Shown here piece after piece: positions 6,933 to 13,803 of a stretch of DNA of 22,781 bases (its first letter is position 1; every line of letters begins with the position of its first letter). The stretch lies in contig JALTLP010000096.1 in the NCBI GenBank assembly GCA_027001895.1, positions 1-22,781 on the forward strand. Reading direction: 5' to 3'. This DNA comes from Chromatiales bacterium. GTDB taxonomy: Bacteria > Pseudomonadota > Gammaproteobacteria > UBA6429 > Thiohalophilaceae. Made by a program: the position numbers and the translations under genes. Below the pieces are notes generated by a model. It was not told the origin of the DNA, made no database searches, and worked only from the letters and a program-made list of their open reading frames with translations.

Positions 6933-9407
6933 GTGGCAAATGAAAATACAAGCTGTTTCCATTGTGGTTTGCCCTGTCCCGAGCATGGCGATTCACCCGC
7001 ACCGTACAGTGTTAAAATATTTAACCAGCAGCGCGAAATGTGTTGCCCCGGTTGTGAAGCGGTAGCCAAAGCCATTGTTGATAATGGCCTTGACGATTAT
7101 TACAAGTATCGTACCGAGCAATCTGTTAAAGGCGAAAACCTGGTTCCTGAAGAACTCGAACAACTTCAGCTCTACGATAACGATAACCTGCAAAAGCAAT
7201 TTGTTAGCGAAACCTCTTCCTCGGATATTAAATCTGCATCGCTTATTCTTGAAGGCATTGTCTGTGCTGCCTGTGTGTGGTTAAACGAGCAACATGTTGG
7301 TAAGTTACCCGGCGTAAAATCGTTTGCGATTAATTACTCCACCCAACGTGCCCGGGTTAGCTGGGACGACTCACAAATTAAATTAAGCGAAATTTTAAAA
7401 GCCATTTCATCCATTGGATATCGCGCCCATCCATTTGACCCCGGTCGGCAGGATGCCATACAAAAAAAAGAACGCCATCGTGCATTAATACGCCTGGCAG
7501 TTGCCGGGCTAGGTGCGATGCAGGTGATGATGCTGGCGATAGCACTTTATGCCGGGGATTACAGCGGCATAAGCGAAGATATGAAGCTGTTCTTTCGCTG
7601 GGTAAGCGCATTGATTGCCACGCCGGTTGTTTTTTATTCGGCACAAACCTTTTTTAAAGGTGCATGGAGTGACTTAAAAAGAAAACAACTGGGGATGGAC
7701 GTGCCGGTTGCGCTGGCCATTGGTGGTGCCTATGTCGCAAGTTGCTGGGCAACCTTTTTTAATGCCGGCCAGGTTTATTTTGATTCGGTTACCATGTTTA
7801 CATTCTTTTTACTGGTCGGGCGTTTTCTGGAATTGCGTGCCCGGCAACGTTCCGGCGAAGTTGCCGATGCACTGGTAAAATTGTTACCGGTTATGGCAAA
7901 CCGTTTGCAAGACGGTACGGCCGAACAGGTGTTGGTTAATGACTTACAGGCCGGTGACTTGTTAAGAGTAAAACCGGGTGAAACCATTCCGGCTGATGGC
8001 ATTATTGTTGAAGGCCAGAGTAGTATCGATGAATCGTTGATTACAGGCGAGTCTTATCCTTTACGCCGGGTTGAAAATGATAATGTTATCGGTGGTACGG
8101 TTAATATTGAATCGCCCATTATTGTCAGTGTTAGCAAAACCGGTGATGAAACCGTGCTGGCTGGCATACAGCGTTTACTCGACAGGGCACAAACAGAAAA
8201 ACCGCGTATCGCCATGCTGGCCGATAAAGTGGCCGGTTATTTTGTTGCGGTTATTTTACTCCTGGCGATGGTAACGGGTTATATATGGTGGCAAATCGAT
8301 AGCGCACAGGCCTTCTGGATAGTGTTATCAATGTTGGTGGTGACCTGTCCCTGTGCTTTGTCTTTGGCAACACCGGCTGCAATGACCGCCGCGACCGGCG
8401 CATTAACCCGTCTGGGCGTATTGGTCACACGCGCTCATGCGCTGGAAACACTGGCCAGGGTTGATACCTTTGTCTTTGATAAAACCGGCACCTTAACGCA
8501 GGGTAATTTAACGGTGACACAAACCCGTTTATTTGCAGATATACCAGAAGAACAGTGTCAGCAAATTGCGGTGAGTCTGGAACAGGCATCCGAGCACCCG
8601 GTTGCAAAGGCGTTTATGCATTTAAATATTGCCGCACTCACTGCAAGCGAAACGAAGGCAGAAGTGGGTCAGGGCATCGAAGCCGTGATTGACAGGCAAC
8701 GCTACCGCATTGGTAAGCAGCAATGGGTGGGTGAAATAATTGAGCCAGCCGATCAGAAGCAAATTGAAAATACCGTTCAGGGAAATAATAAGCCGCAACA
8801 AATGCAGTCCCAGGTTTATCTTGCCAGTGAACAGGGCTGGTTGGCAGTTTTCAGTCTGGAAGATAGTCTGCGTGAAGAAGCGAAAACCATGATTACGCAA
8901 CTGCAACAATTAAATATTGAGTCAGTATTATTGAGCGGTGATCAACAGGCCGTGGTCAACAATATTGCCACTGCACTCAATATTAAAACATCCTATGCCG
9001 AACAAAAGCCGGACGACAAGTTAGCGGTAATAAAGCAGTTGCAGCAGCAAGGGCATATTGTGGCAATGGTAGGGGATGGCGTAAATGATGCACCGGTACT
9101 GGCAGCCGCGCAGGTGTCGGTTGCAATGGGCAGTGGCACCCAACTCGCTCAGGCCAGCAGCGATATGGTTTTACTCAGCGAAAACCTGAGCCATATTCAG
9201 CAAAGTGTATTGCATGCGCGGCAAACCATAAAAGTGGTTAAACAAAATTTAAGCTGGGCGGTAGTGTATAACCTGACGGCATTGCCACTGGCGGCGCTGG
9301 GCTATATCGCACCGTGGTTGGCGGCCATTGGCATGTCGGCCAGTTCGTTATTTGTGGTGTTAAATGCTTTGCGGCTGATGAAGATCAAGCAAAGCAGCAG
9401 CAGTTAA
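6933..9407 (+). CDS. ccoI: Copper-translocating P-type ATPase CcoI (FixI), oxidase assembly type
   Basis: A P1B-type ATPase that exports copper for delivery to the CuB site of cbb3 oxidase. GTG is the first possible start, because an in-frame stop lies three codons upstream. It has 824 aa. The N-terminal metal-binding region has C8-x2-C11 (CFHC) and CCPGC (37-41), then a heavy-metal-associated domain with C111-A-A-C114. The core has TGES (371-374) in the actuator, C472-P-C474 in the transport helix, D516-KTGT as the phosphorylation site, SEHP (553-556) for ATP binding and GDGVNDAP (714-721) in the hinge. All catalytic motifs are intact. The extended Cys-rich N-terminus and the cco neighbours separate it from CopA detoxification pumps. 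Confidence 0.94.
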   Translation: MANENTSCFHCGLPCPEHGDSPAPYSVKIFNQQREMCCPGCEAVAKAIVDNGLDDYYKYRTEQSVKGENLVPEELEQLQLYDNDNLQKQFVSETSSSDIKSASLILEGIVCAACVWLNEQHVGKLPGVKSFAINYSTQRARVSWDDSQIKLSEILKAISSIGYRAHPFDPGRQDAIQKKERHRALIRLAVAGLGAMQVMMLAIALYAGDYSGISEDMKLFFRWVSALIATPVVFYSAQTFFKGAWSDLKRKQLGMDVPVALAIGGAYVASCWATFFNAGQVYFDSVTMFTFFLLVGRFLELRARQRSGEVADALVKLLPVMANRLQDGTAEQVLVNDLQAGDLLRVKPGETIPADGIIVEGQSSIDESLITGESYPLRRVENDNVIGGTVNIESPIIVSVSKTGDETVLAGIQRLLDRAQTEKPRIAMLADKVAGYFVAVILLLAMVTGYIWWQIDSAQAFWIVLSMLVVTCPCALSLATPAAMTAATGALTRLGVLVTRAHALETLARVDTFVFDKTGTLTQGNLTVTQTRLFADIPEEQCQQIAVSLEQASEHPVAKAFMHLNIAALTASETKAEVGQGIEAVIDRQRYRIGKQQWVGEIIEPADQKQIENTVQGNNKPQQMQSQVYLASEQGWLAVFSLEDSLREEAKTMITQLQQLNIESVLLSGDQQAVVNNIATALNIKTSYAEQKPDDKLAVIKQLQQQGHIVAMVGDGVNDAPVLAAAQVSVAMGSGTQLAQASSDMVLLSENLSHIQQSVLHARQTIKVVKQNLSWAVVYNLTALPLAALGYIAPWLAAIGMSASSLFVVLNALRLMKIKQSSSS

Positions 9408-9432
9408 GTGGCGAATACGATAAACTACCGCG

Positions 9433-9642
9433 ATGGATATTTTATTTTTACTGATTCCACTCGGGATTGTGATTCTGGGTATCGCCATAGGCGGTTTTAT
9501 CTGGGCGGTTAAGTCTGGCCAGTTTGAAGATATGCAGGGCCCGGCGCACCGGATTTTAATGGACGACGATGACCCGCTTATCCCTCGCCAAAGGCCGCCA
9601 GAAACCGCTAAAGAAAGCGCCGAAAAAGACGTTAACCATTAG
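9433..9642 (+). CDS. ccoS: cbb3-type oxidase assembly protein CcoS
   Basis: A 69-aa single-span membrane protein. A helix (about 4-26) is followed by the family signature: WAVKSGQFEDMQGPAHRIL (24-42) and an Asp-rich run DDDD (44-47). CcoS is needed for insertion of heme and copper cofactors into cbb3 oxidase. It ends the recognisable cco locus, 25 bases after ccoI. No good ribosome site is visible before its ATG, so translation may depend on re-initiation after ccoI. Confidence 0.93.
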   Translation: MDILFLLIPLGIVILGIAIGGFIWAVKSGQFEDMQGPAHRILMDDDDPLIPRQRPPETAKESAEKDVNH

Positions 9643-9651
9643 GCCAGTCAG

Positions 9652-9681
9652 GTAAATTCGATGCAGACTGGTTGAATTTAC
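9652..9681. repeat. Inverted repeat after ccoS
   Basis: GTAAATTC (9652-9659) and GAATTTAC (9674-9681) are perfect 8-base inverted arms with a 14-base loop. CCAGTC (9644-9649) and GACTGG (9666-9671) form a second, overlapping possibility. No T-run follows, so it is not a convincing terminator. The right arm overlaps the predicted -35 of the next gene, so it could also be a protein-binding site. Confidence 0.45.
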
Positions 9682-9700
9682 GGCATAATCATATTAGAAT
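9672..9700 (+). promoter_or_regulatory. Predicted promoter of the 33-aa membrane protein gene
   Basis: TTGAAT (9672-9677), a 17-base spacer and TAGAAT (9695-9700). It predicts a start near 9707 and a leader of about 28 bases before the ATG at 9735. The -10 lies inside a perfect palindrome (9691-9710). Confidence 0.5.
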
Positions 9701-9710
9701 TATCTAATAT
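9691..9710. promoter_or_regulatory. Perfect 20-bp palindrome over a -10 box, candidate operator
   Basis: ATATTAGA-ATTA-TCTAATAT: two 8-base arms without mismatch around a 4-base centre. The inner dyad TTAGA-N4-TCTAA has the 5-4-5 spacing of FNR/CRP-family sites but not the FNR sequence. Because it covers the -10 and start region, a bound protein would most likely repress. The binding protein is unknown. Confidence 0.45.
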
Positions 9711-9734
9711 TAATCCCGGTTTAGAGGCTCTCCG

Positions 9735-9836
9735 ATGAAAGAATGGTTCACTTTTCAGAATTTCCCACTGACATTTATTGTTGGTTTAATCCTTTTTAGC
9801 TTATTCAGCGTTTTATCGGTTATTTTTGGCGGTTAA
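9735..9836 (+). CDS. 33-aa single-span membrane protein
   Basis: A short gene that I do not recognise. It runs from ATG 9735 to TAA 9834-9836. The ribosome site AGAGG is seven bases upstream, which is better than that of several cco genes here. The product starts MKEWFTFQNFPLTF and is then almost entirely hydrophobic (about 10-31), ending IFGG; it has no Cys or His. It is likely a single-helix inner-membrane peptide. It lies 92 bases after ccoS, with its own predicted promoter. Size and topology recall small oxidase accessory subunits (CcoM in cbb3, CydX in bd oxidase), but I see no clear sequence match, so an oxidase role is only a guess from position. The rest of 9837-9955 is AT-rich with no further gene. 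Confidence 0.55.
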   Translation: MKEWFTFQNFPLTFIVGLILFSLFSVLSVIFGG

Positions 9837-9955
9837 AACCCCATTAAAAGCTGGTTATAATAAGAAACAAATTCTACTTTAACAAATCCACCTAACTTTT
9901 TGCTTTTTAATGCTTTTGTCCTATCCTTAATAAAAAGGTATGGGATATTAAGCTA

Positions 9956-11935
9956 TTGAATTATAGAAGTGCATTTTCTTTAAAATGGGCTATGCGGTAT
10001 TTTCTGCATGGTTTTCTACTCATTTTGCTACTCAATCAGAGCCCGGCATTTGCTTTAAGCGAACCGGTCAGTGACGTGCGCGTCATTATTGATGTTTCCG
10101 GCAGCATGAAAAAAAATGATCCAGAAAACCTGCGTTCGCCTGCGTTACGAATGCTGGTCGGCTTACTACCGTCAAAAGCAAAATCCGGTGTATGGACGTT
10201 TGGCAAATACGTCAATATGCAGGTGAAGCATGGCAAGGTGACGGATAGCTGGAAAAAACTGGCCATGCAGGAATCAAAAAAAATTCATTCGCGTGGGCTA
10301 TATACCAATATTGAAGAGGCGCTCAAGCGCGCCAGCCAGGGCTGGGAAAAGCCTAACCGCAAGGAGCGTCGCCATTTAATTTTATTAACCGATGGCATGG
10401 TCGATGTCTCGAAGAATCCGCAGGAAAATGAAGCATCACGTAAGCGTATTCTTAACAGCATCATGCCAAAGCTGAAAAAAGCGGGTGTGACTGTACACAC
10501 CATTGCCTTATCAGCCAATGCCGATAAAAAGTTAATGTCGGCGCTGTCCGGTATGACTGATGGCTGGCATGAAGCGGTCGATAACGCCGAAGATTTACAG
10601 CGTGTGTTTTTACATATTTTTGAAAAGTCGGCCAAAGTCGATACCGTTCCACTTGAGAATAATCATTTCACCATTGATAAATCCATAGAAGATATGACCG
10701 TACTGGTTTTTAGAAAAGAAGGTGCGGCAGCAACGCAACTGGTTAGTCCTTCAAAGAAAAAATGGAGTTATAAAAAACATCCTAAAGAGGTAAGTTGGTA
10801 TAAAGATACCGGCTATGATTTAATTTCGGCTAAATCCCCCGAGGTGGGTGACTGGTTAATTAATGCGGCTATCGACCCGGATAACCGGGTGATGGTCGTG
10901 ACGAACTTAAAACTGGTTAGCGGTGATTTCCCGAACAACATTATGTATGGCGATACCTTAACTTTAACGGCCAAGCTGGTTCAGGAAGGTAAAACGGTTA
11001 CCCAGGAGCGGCTGTTAAAGCTGGTTAAGTTTAATGTAATAAAACATGCAATGGATGAAATGCCAGTCCAACATGGTGGCACTGAACACGATGCCGTTGC
11101 CGCCCATGATAATGCAGCAAAAAGTGAAACCCCAATGGTTGATGATGGCAGTGGTGCCGACCGATTAGCACAGGACGGTGTTTACAGTGTGGCATTTAAT
11201 ACCGACCAGGCTTCCGGTAATGTCACCTTAACAATACAGGCAAAGTCGCCAGCATTTAAGCGTGAAGTCAAACACAGTATAAAAATTCATGATACGCCGG
11301 CCGATTTAAAAATAAGTCAGCAACCAGACGGACAGTTTAAAGTTGAGGTTGCGCCGAGAATGGAATTGCTGGTGCCGCATACGGTTTCTATTCAGGTAAC
11401 CTTGCCGGATAACAGTAAAAAAACACTGGAACAGGATGATGATGATAACTGGCATACTGTGCTTGATAAAAGCCTGGCCGGTAAACGTATTACCGTTACC
11501 CTGGTGGGTACACGGGTTAATGATAAACCTTTCCATGTTGATTTCGACAAAATTTTAAAAGCCTCCGCTGGTAGCGAACAACATCTTGCTCTGGATACTC
11601 AGGCTGCACATGCTCCGGTTGCGCCACCCGCCGTTGCTTCTGGATCACAGGATCACAATGCTCCGGTTGCCGTGCCCCCACCGGTTCCGCTACCACAGGC
11701 ACATGCTCCGGCAGAAGAGCATGCACAGGCAGAAGAACATTCAACAGACGATAAAGAACATGACAAGACAGCAGATAAAGAAGAGCCACATGATCAGGGT
11801 TTCGAGTGGTTCTCAACAATGATGATCATCGTATATGCAAATATTGTTTTGTTGTTACTTGCAGGCGTTGGGTATTTTGTCTGGCGCAAACGTAAGGCCA
11901 GGATAGAGCAGGAACAGGAAGAGTTAAGTCTATGA
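9956..11935 (+). CDS. Periplasmic von Willebrand factor A protein with C-terminal membrane anchor
   Basis: A predicted 659-aa exported protein. The TTG at 9956 is the earliest usable start; ATG at 9992 (residue 13) is the alternative, and neither has a strong ribosome site. Signal peptide about 13-34, cleaved near AFA-L. The VWA domain (about 40-225) has an intact metal site: D46-V-S-G-S50, T117 and D146 (LTDG). A beta-rich region follows, with DDGSGADRLAQDGVYS (396-411), an Asp/Gly pattern seen in Ca-binding-like Ig domains. A Pro/His/Glu-rich linker (about 545-615), one membrane helix (about 621-642) and a basic tail complete it. It may belong to the gammaproteobacterial TIGR03503-type family; I could not verify this. 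The next gene overlaps it by 4 bases (ATGA), implying coupled translation and a shared complex. Confidence 0.8.
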   Translation: MNYRSAFSLKWAMRYFLHGFLLILLLNQSPAFALSEPVSDVRVIIDVSGSMKKNDPENLRSPALRMLVGLLPSKAKSGVWTFGKYVNMQVKHGKVTDSWKKLAMQESKKIHSRGLYTNIEEALKRASQGWEKPNRKERRHLILLTDGMVDVSKNPQENEASRKRILNSIMPKLKKAGVTVHTIALSANADKKLMSALSGMTDGWHEAVDNAEDLQRVFLHIFEKSAKVDTVPLENNHFTIDKSIEDMTVLVFRKEGAAATQLVSPSKKKWSYKKHPKEVSWYKDTGYDLISAKSPEVGDWLINAAIDPDNRVMVVTNLKLVSGDFPNNIMYGDTLTLTAKLVQEGKTVTQERLLKLVKFNVIKHAMDEMPVQHGGTEHDAVAAHDNAAKSETPMVDDGSGADRLAQDGVYSVAFNTDQASGNVTLTIQAKSPAFKREVKHSIKIHDTPADLKISQQPDGQFKVEVAPRMELLVPHTVSIQVTLPDNSKKTLEQDDDDNWHTVLDKSLAGKRITVTLVGTRVNDKPFHVDFDKILKASAGSEQHLALDTQAAHAPVAPPAVASGSQDHNAPVAVPPPVPLPQAHAPAEEHAQAEEHSTDDKEHDKTADKEEPHDQGFEWFSTMMIIVYANIVLLLLAGVGYFVWRKRKARIEQEQEELSL

Positions 11936-12732
11936 ACGAACATACGCTCAGTTCCTCTGTTTATAACACCCTTATTATATCGAGCGAGATAGCGGTTGTA
12001 CTGGCGGTTGTACTGCTGGTTGTACTGTTTTTAAATATACGTCTGCGTAAAAAGAAAAAAATGTTAACCAGTGACTTCCTCGAAGATGTAAAGGGAAATG
12101 AAACTCAACGTGAAGTAGCCATTAAGAGCAAGCTGGATAATATTGAAAACCTGGATGATGCAGAAAAACAGAAGTTAATTGAATCACTACTAAACTCAGA
12201 AAAAAAATTATATTTACATGTGGCTCAACTTTATATGGGCTATAAAGACGAGTCGCTTAAAGAATTACAGGGCGAAATACAAAATATCTCTGAGTATTAT
12301 TCCGGGATTATTGATAAGGTTTCCAAAGGGGGCGGGGATGCTGGCAGTGAAGGTGGAGAAAGCAGTTCGGCTATGCTGGCTTTAAAGAAACAGGTGACTG
12401 CCTTGCGCGAAGAGAAAAAAACACTGAAAGTAAAAAATGCCCAGCTACAGGTTGACTTTGATGCTGCGATTGATTCTATCGACGCCATGACCACCGAGTT
12501 TTCCAATATGTATGACGGTGGTTCCAAAGAAGGCGAGAAGAAACTGCAAAATGAAATGAAACAGCTACGTCAAACGTTAGCAGATCGAAAAGAAATCCCT
12601 GACCCGGTCGAAGATGATGAAACTGAGGATGTGGTTGTTAGCGATGATGAGGTTCCCGATATGTCACTCAATGCAGCAGAGGAAACGGATGCGGATAAAA
12701 CCAGCCCGGATGATGAGGCGGCAGCAACCTGA
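11932..12732 (+). CDS. Single-span membrane protein with coiled coil and acidic tail
   Basis: A 266-aa protein that I do not recognise. Its ATG overlaps the stop of the VWA gene (ATGA). One strong helix (about 13-37) is followed at once by RLRKKKK, so the large C-terminal part should be cytoplasmic. Residues 45-125 are charged and helical. A Gly/Ser-rich break (about 130-146) leads to a coiled coil (about 147-215, heptad-like runs such as ALKKQVTALREEKKTLKVK). The tail (about 220-266) is very acidic. It has no catalytic motif, so a scaffold or adaptor for the VWA protein across the membrane is plausible. The helix is encoded by a 12-base tandem repeat (11994-12027). A terminator lies 55 bases downstream. 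Confidence 0.75.
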   Translation: MNEHTLSSSVYNTLIISSEIAVVLAVVLLVVLFLNIRLRKKKKMLTSDFLEDVKGNETQREVAIKSKLDNIENLDDAEKQKLIESLLNSEKKLYLHVAQLYMGYKDESLKELQGEIQNISEYYSGIIDKVSKGGGDAGSEGGESSSAMLALKKQVTALREEKKTLKVKNAQLQVDFDAAIDSIDAMTTEFSNMYDGGSKEGEKKLQNEMKQLRQTLADRKEIPDPVEDDETEDVVVSDDEVPDMSLNAAEETDADKTSPDDEAAAT

Positions 12733-12786
12733 AAATACAAACTGGGGTTTGTGTGATACCCGCGTACAGGCTAAATTCTGAATAAA

Positions 12787-12816
12787 AAAAGCCCTTCTTT
12801 AAAATGAAGGGCTTTT
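12787..12816. terminator. Bidirectional intrinsic terminator
   Basis: AAAAGCCCTTC (12787-12797), an 8-base loop and GAAGGGCTTTT (12806-12816) form a perfect 11-bp stem. The A-run on the left and T-run on the right let it work on both strands. It separates the VWA operon from the convergent rpoH gene. Confidence 0.9.
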
Positions 12817-12834
12817 ACGTTTAAGAAGAAAAAA

Positions 12835-13677
12835 TTATGCCATTGCTGTGCGTAATTTTTTAATTGCGTTGTTTTCCAGTTGACGTATACGTTCTGCAGA
12901 GACGCTGTATTCGGTAGCAAGTTCCTGCAGGGTAGACTTGTTTTCATCCAGCCAGCGGCGTCGAACAATATCCTGGCTGCGTTCATCAAGTGTTACCAGT
13001 GCATTTTGTAAACGTGCATTTTCAAAATCGTCATGGTTTTGTTTTTCTAGGTTAACAGAAGGCTCCTGACTCATATCTTCAAGATAGGCTTCCGGTGACG
13101 GATGTAAACTGTCAGAGTCATCATCGTCCTGATTATCAAAACCAATATCGCTGCCGGTTAAACGTGATTCCATTTCGTAAACGTCTTTGGTAGTAACACC
13201 AAGATCTTTTGCGACCGACTCAACTTCGTCCTGGTTAAACCATGCAAGGCGGTTTTTCTTTGAACGCAGGTTAAAGAATAATTTACGTTGAGCCTTGGTG
13301 GTGGCAATTTTAACAATGCGCCAGTTGCGTAATACAAACTCGTGAATTTCTGCACGAATCCAGTACACGGCAAACGAAACCAGGCGTACACCTTTGTAAG
13401 GGTTAAAGCGTTTAACCGCTTTCATTAAACCAATGCTGCCTTCCTGAATAAGGTCGGCTTCGGGCAAACCATAACCCGAGTAGCTTCGGGCAATATGTGC
13501 TACAAAACGTAAATGAGAAACAACCAGCTTTTGCGCTGCTTTCAGGTCGTTTTCTTCATATAAACGAACTGCGAGCTCATGCTCTTCGTCAGCAGATAAA
13601 ATAGGAATTTGTTGCGTAGCATTGTTGTACGCGGTTAAATCACCCAGTGGCATAGTCAGTTGTAGTTCCTTGTTCAT
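12835..13677 (-). CDS. rpoH: RNA polymerase sigma-32 (heat shock sigma factor)
   Basis: The alternative sigma factor that directs transcription of chaperones and proteases. At 280 aa it has normal length. Region 2 includes HLRFVAHIARSYSGYGLPEADLIQEGSIGL (55-84) and the -10 recognition part RLVSFAVYWIRAEIHEFVLRNW (98-119). The RpoH-specific box Q130-R-K-L-F-F-N-L-R-S139, used for core binding and regulated turnover, is intact. Region 4 has the helix-turn-helix STLQELATEYSVSAERIRQLE (248-268). AGGTGA lies nine bases before the ATG. It shares a terminator with the convergent VWA operon. The leader carries a CIRCE operator and a perfect FNR-type box, annotated separately. In the usual gammaproteobacterial order rpoH follows ftsX directly; here a GGDEF regulator gene lies between them. 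Confidence 0.97.
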   Translation of the reverse strand: MNKELQLTMPLGDLTAYNNATQQIPILSADEEHELAVRLYEENDLKAAQKLVVSHLRFVAHIARSYSGYGLPEADLIQEGSIGLMKAVKRFNPYKGVRLVSFAVYWIRAEIHEFVLRNWRIVKIATTKAQRKLFFNLRSKKNRLAWFNQDEVESVAKDLGVTTKDVYEMESRLTGSDIGFDNQDDDDSDSLHPSPEAYLEDMSQEPSVNLEKQNHDDFENARLQNALVTLDERSQDIVRRRWLDENKSTLQELATEYSVSAERIRQLENNAIKKLRTAMA

Positions 13678-13714
13678 CGAGTTTGTTCACCTCAATTGTT
13701 AAGTTAATCGTATT

Positions 13715-13741
13715 TTAGCACTCGCAGAGTTGGAGTGCCAA
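13715..13741. promoter_or_regulatory. CIRCE operator (HrcA site) in the rpoH leader
   Basis: On the plus strand: TTAGCACTC (13715-13723), nine bases, GAGTGCCAA (13733-13741). The consensus is TTAGCACTC-N9-GAGTGCTAA, so 17 of 18 arm positions and the exact spacing match. It touches the -10 TATAGT of rpoH and covers the predicted start point, the usual position for HrcA repression. HrcA depends on GroEL for activity, so rpoH would be derepressed when GroEL is titrated by unfolded protein. Confidence 0.88.
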
Positions 13742-13746
13742 CTATA
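13741..13746 (-). promoter_or_regulatory. Predicted -10 box of rpoH
   Basis: TATAGT on the minus strand, giving a start near 13734-13735 and a leader of about 57 bases. The hexamer 17 bases further upstream is CACCTT, a poor -35, which suggests that an activator or another sigma factor is needed. Exact start unproven. Confidence 0.4.
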
Positions 13747-13777
13747 GATTAAGTTCAATACCAAAGGTGAAATTTTA

Positions 13778-13791
13778 TTGATTTAAATCAA
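13778..13791. promoter_or_regulatory. Perfect FNR/ANR-type box upstream of rpoH
   Basis: TTGAT-TTAA-ATCAA matches the FNR/ANR consensus TTGAT-N4-ATCAA at all ten defined positions, within an 18-bp perfect palindrome (13776-13793). It lies 12 bases after the GGDEF gene stop and about 100 bases before the rpoH ATG. Its centre is near -50 from the predicted rpoH start, which is not the classical -41.5, so activation is not certain. Confidence 0.7.
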
Positions 13792-13803
13792 TATTTTAAC
13801 CGA

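Noticed and set aside
9940..9951. Three-codon leader peptide (ATG GGA TAT TAA) before the VWA gene
   Set aside because: Too short to judge, with no attenuator structure next to it; expected by chance.
11586..11822. Overlapping plus-strand frame within the VWA linker
   Set aside because: It results from the repetitive Pro/His codons of the linker read in another frame.
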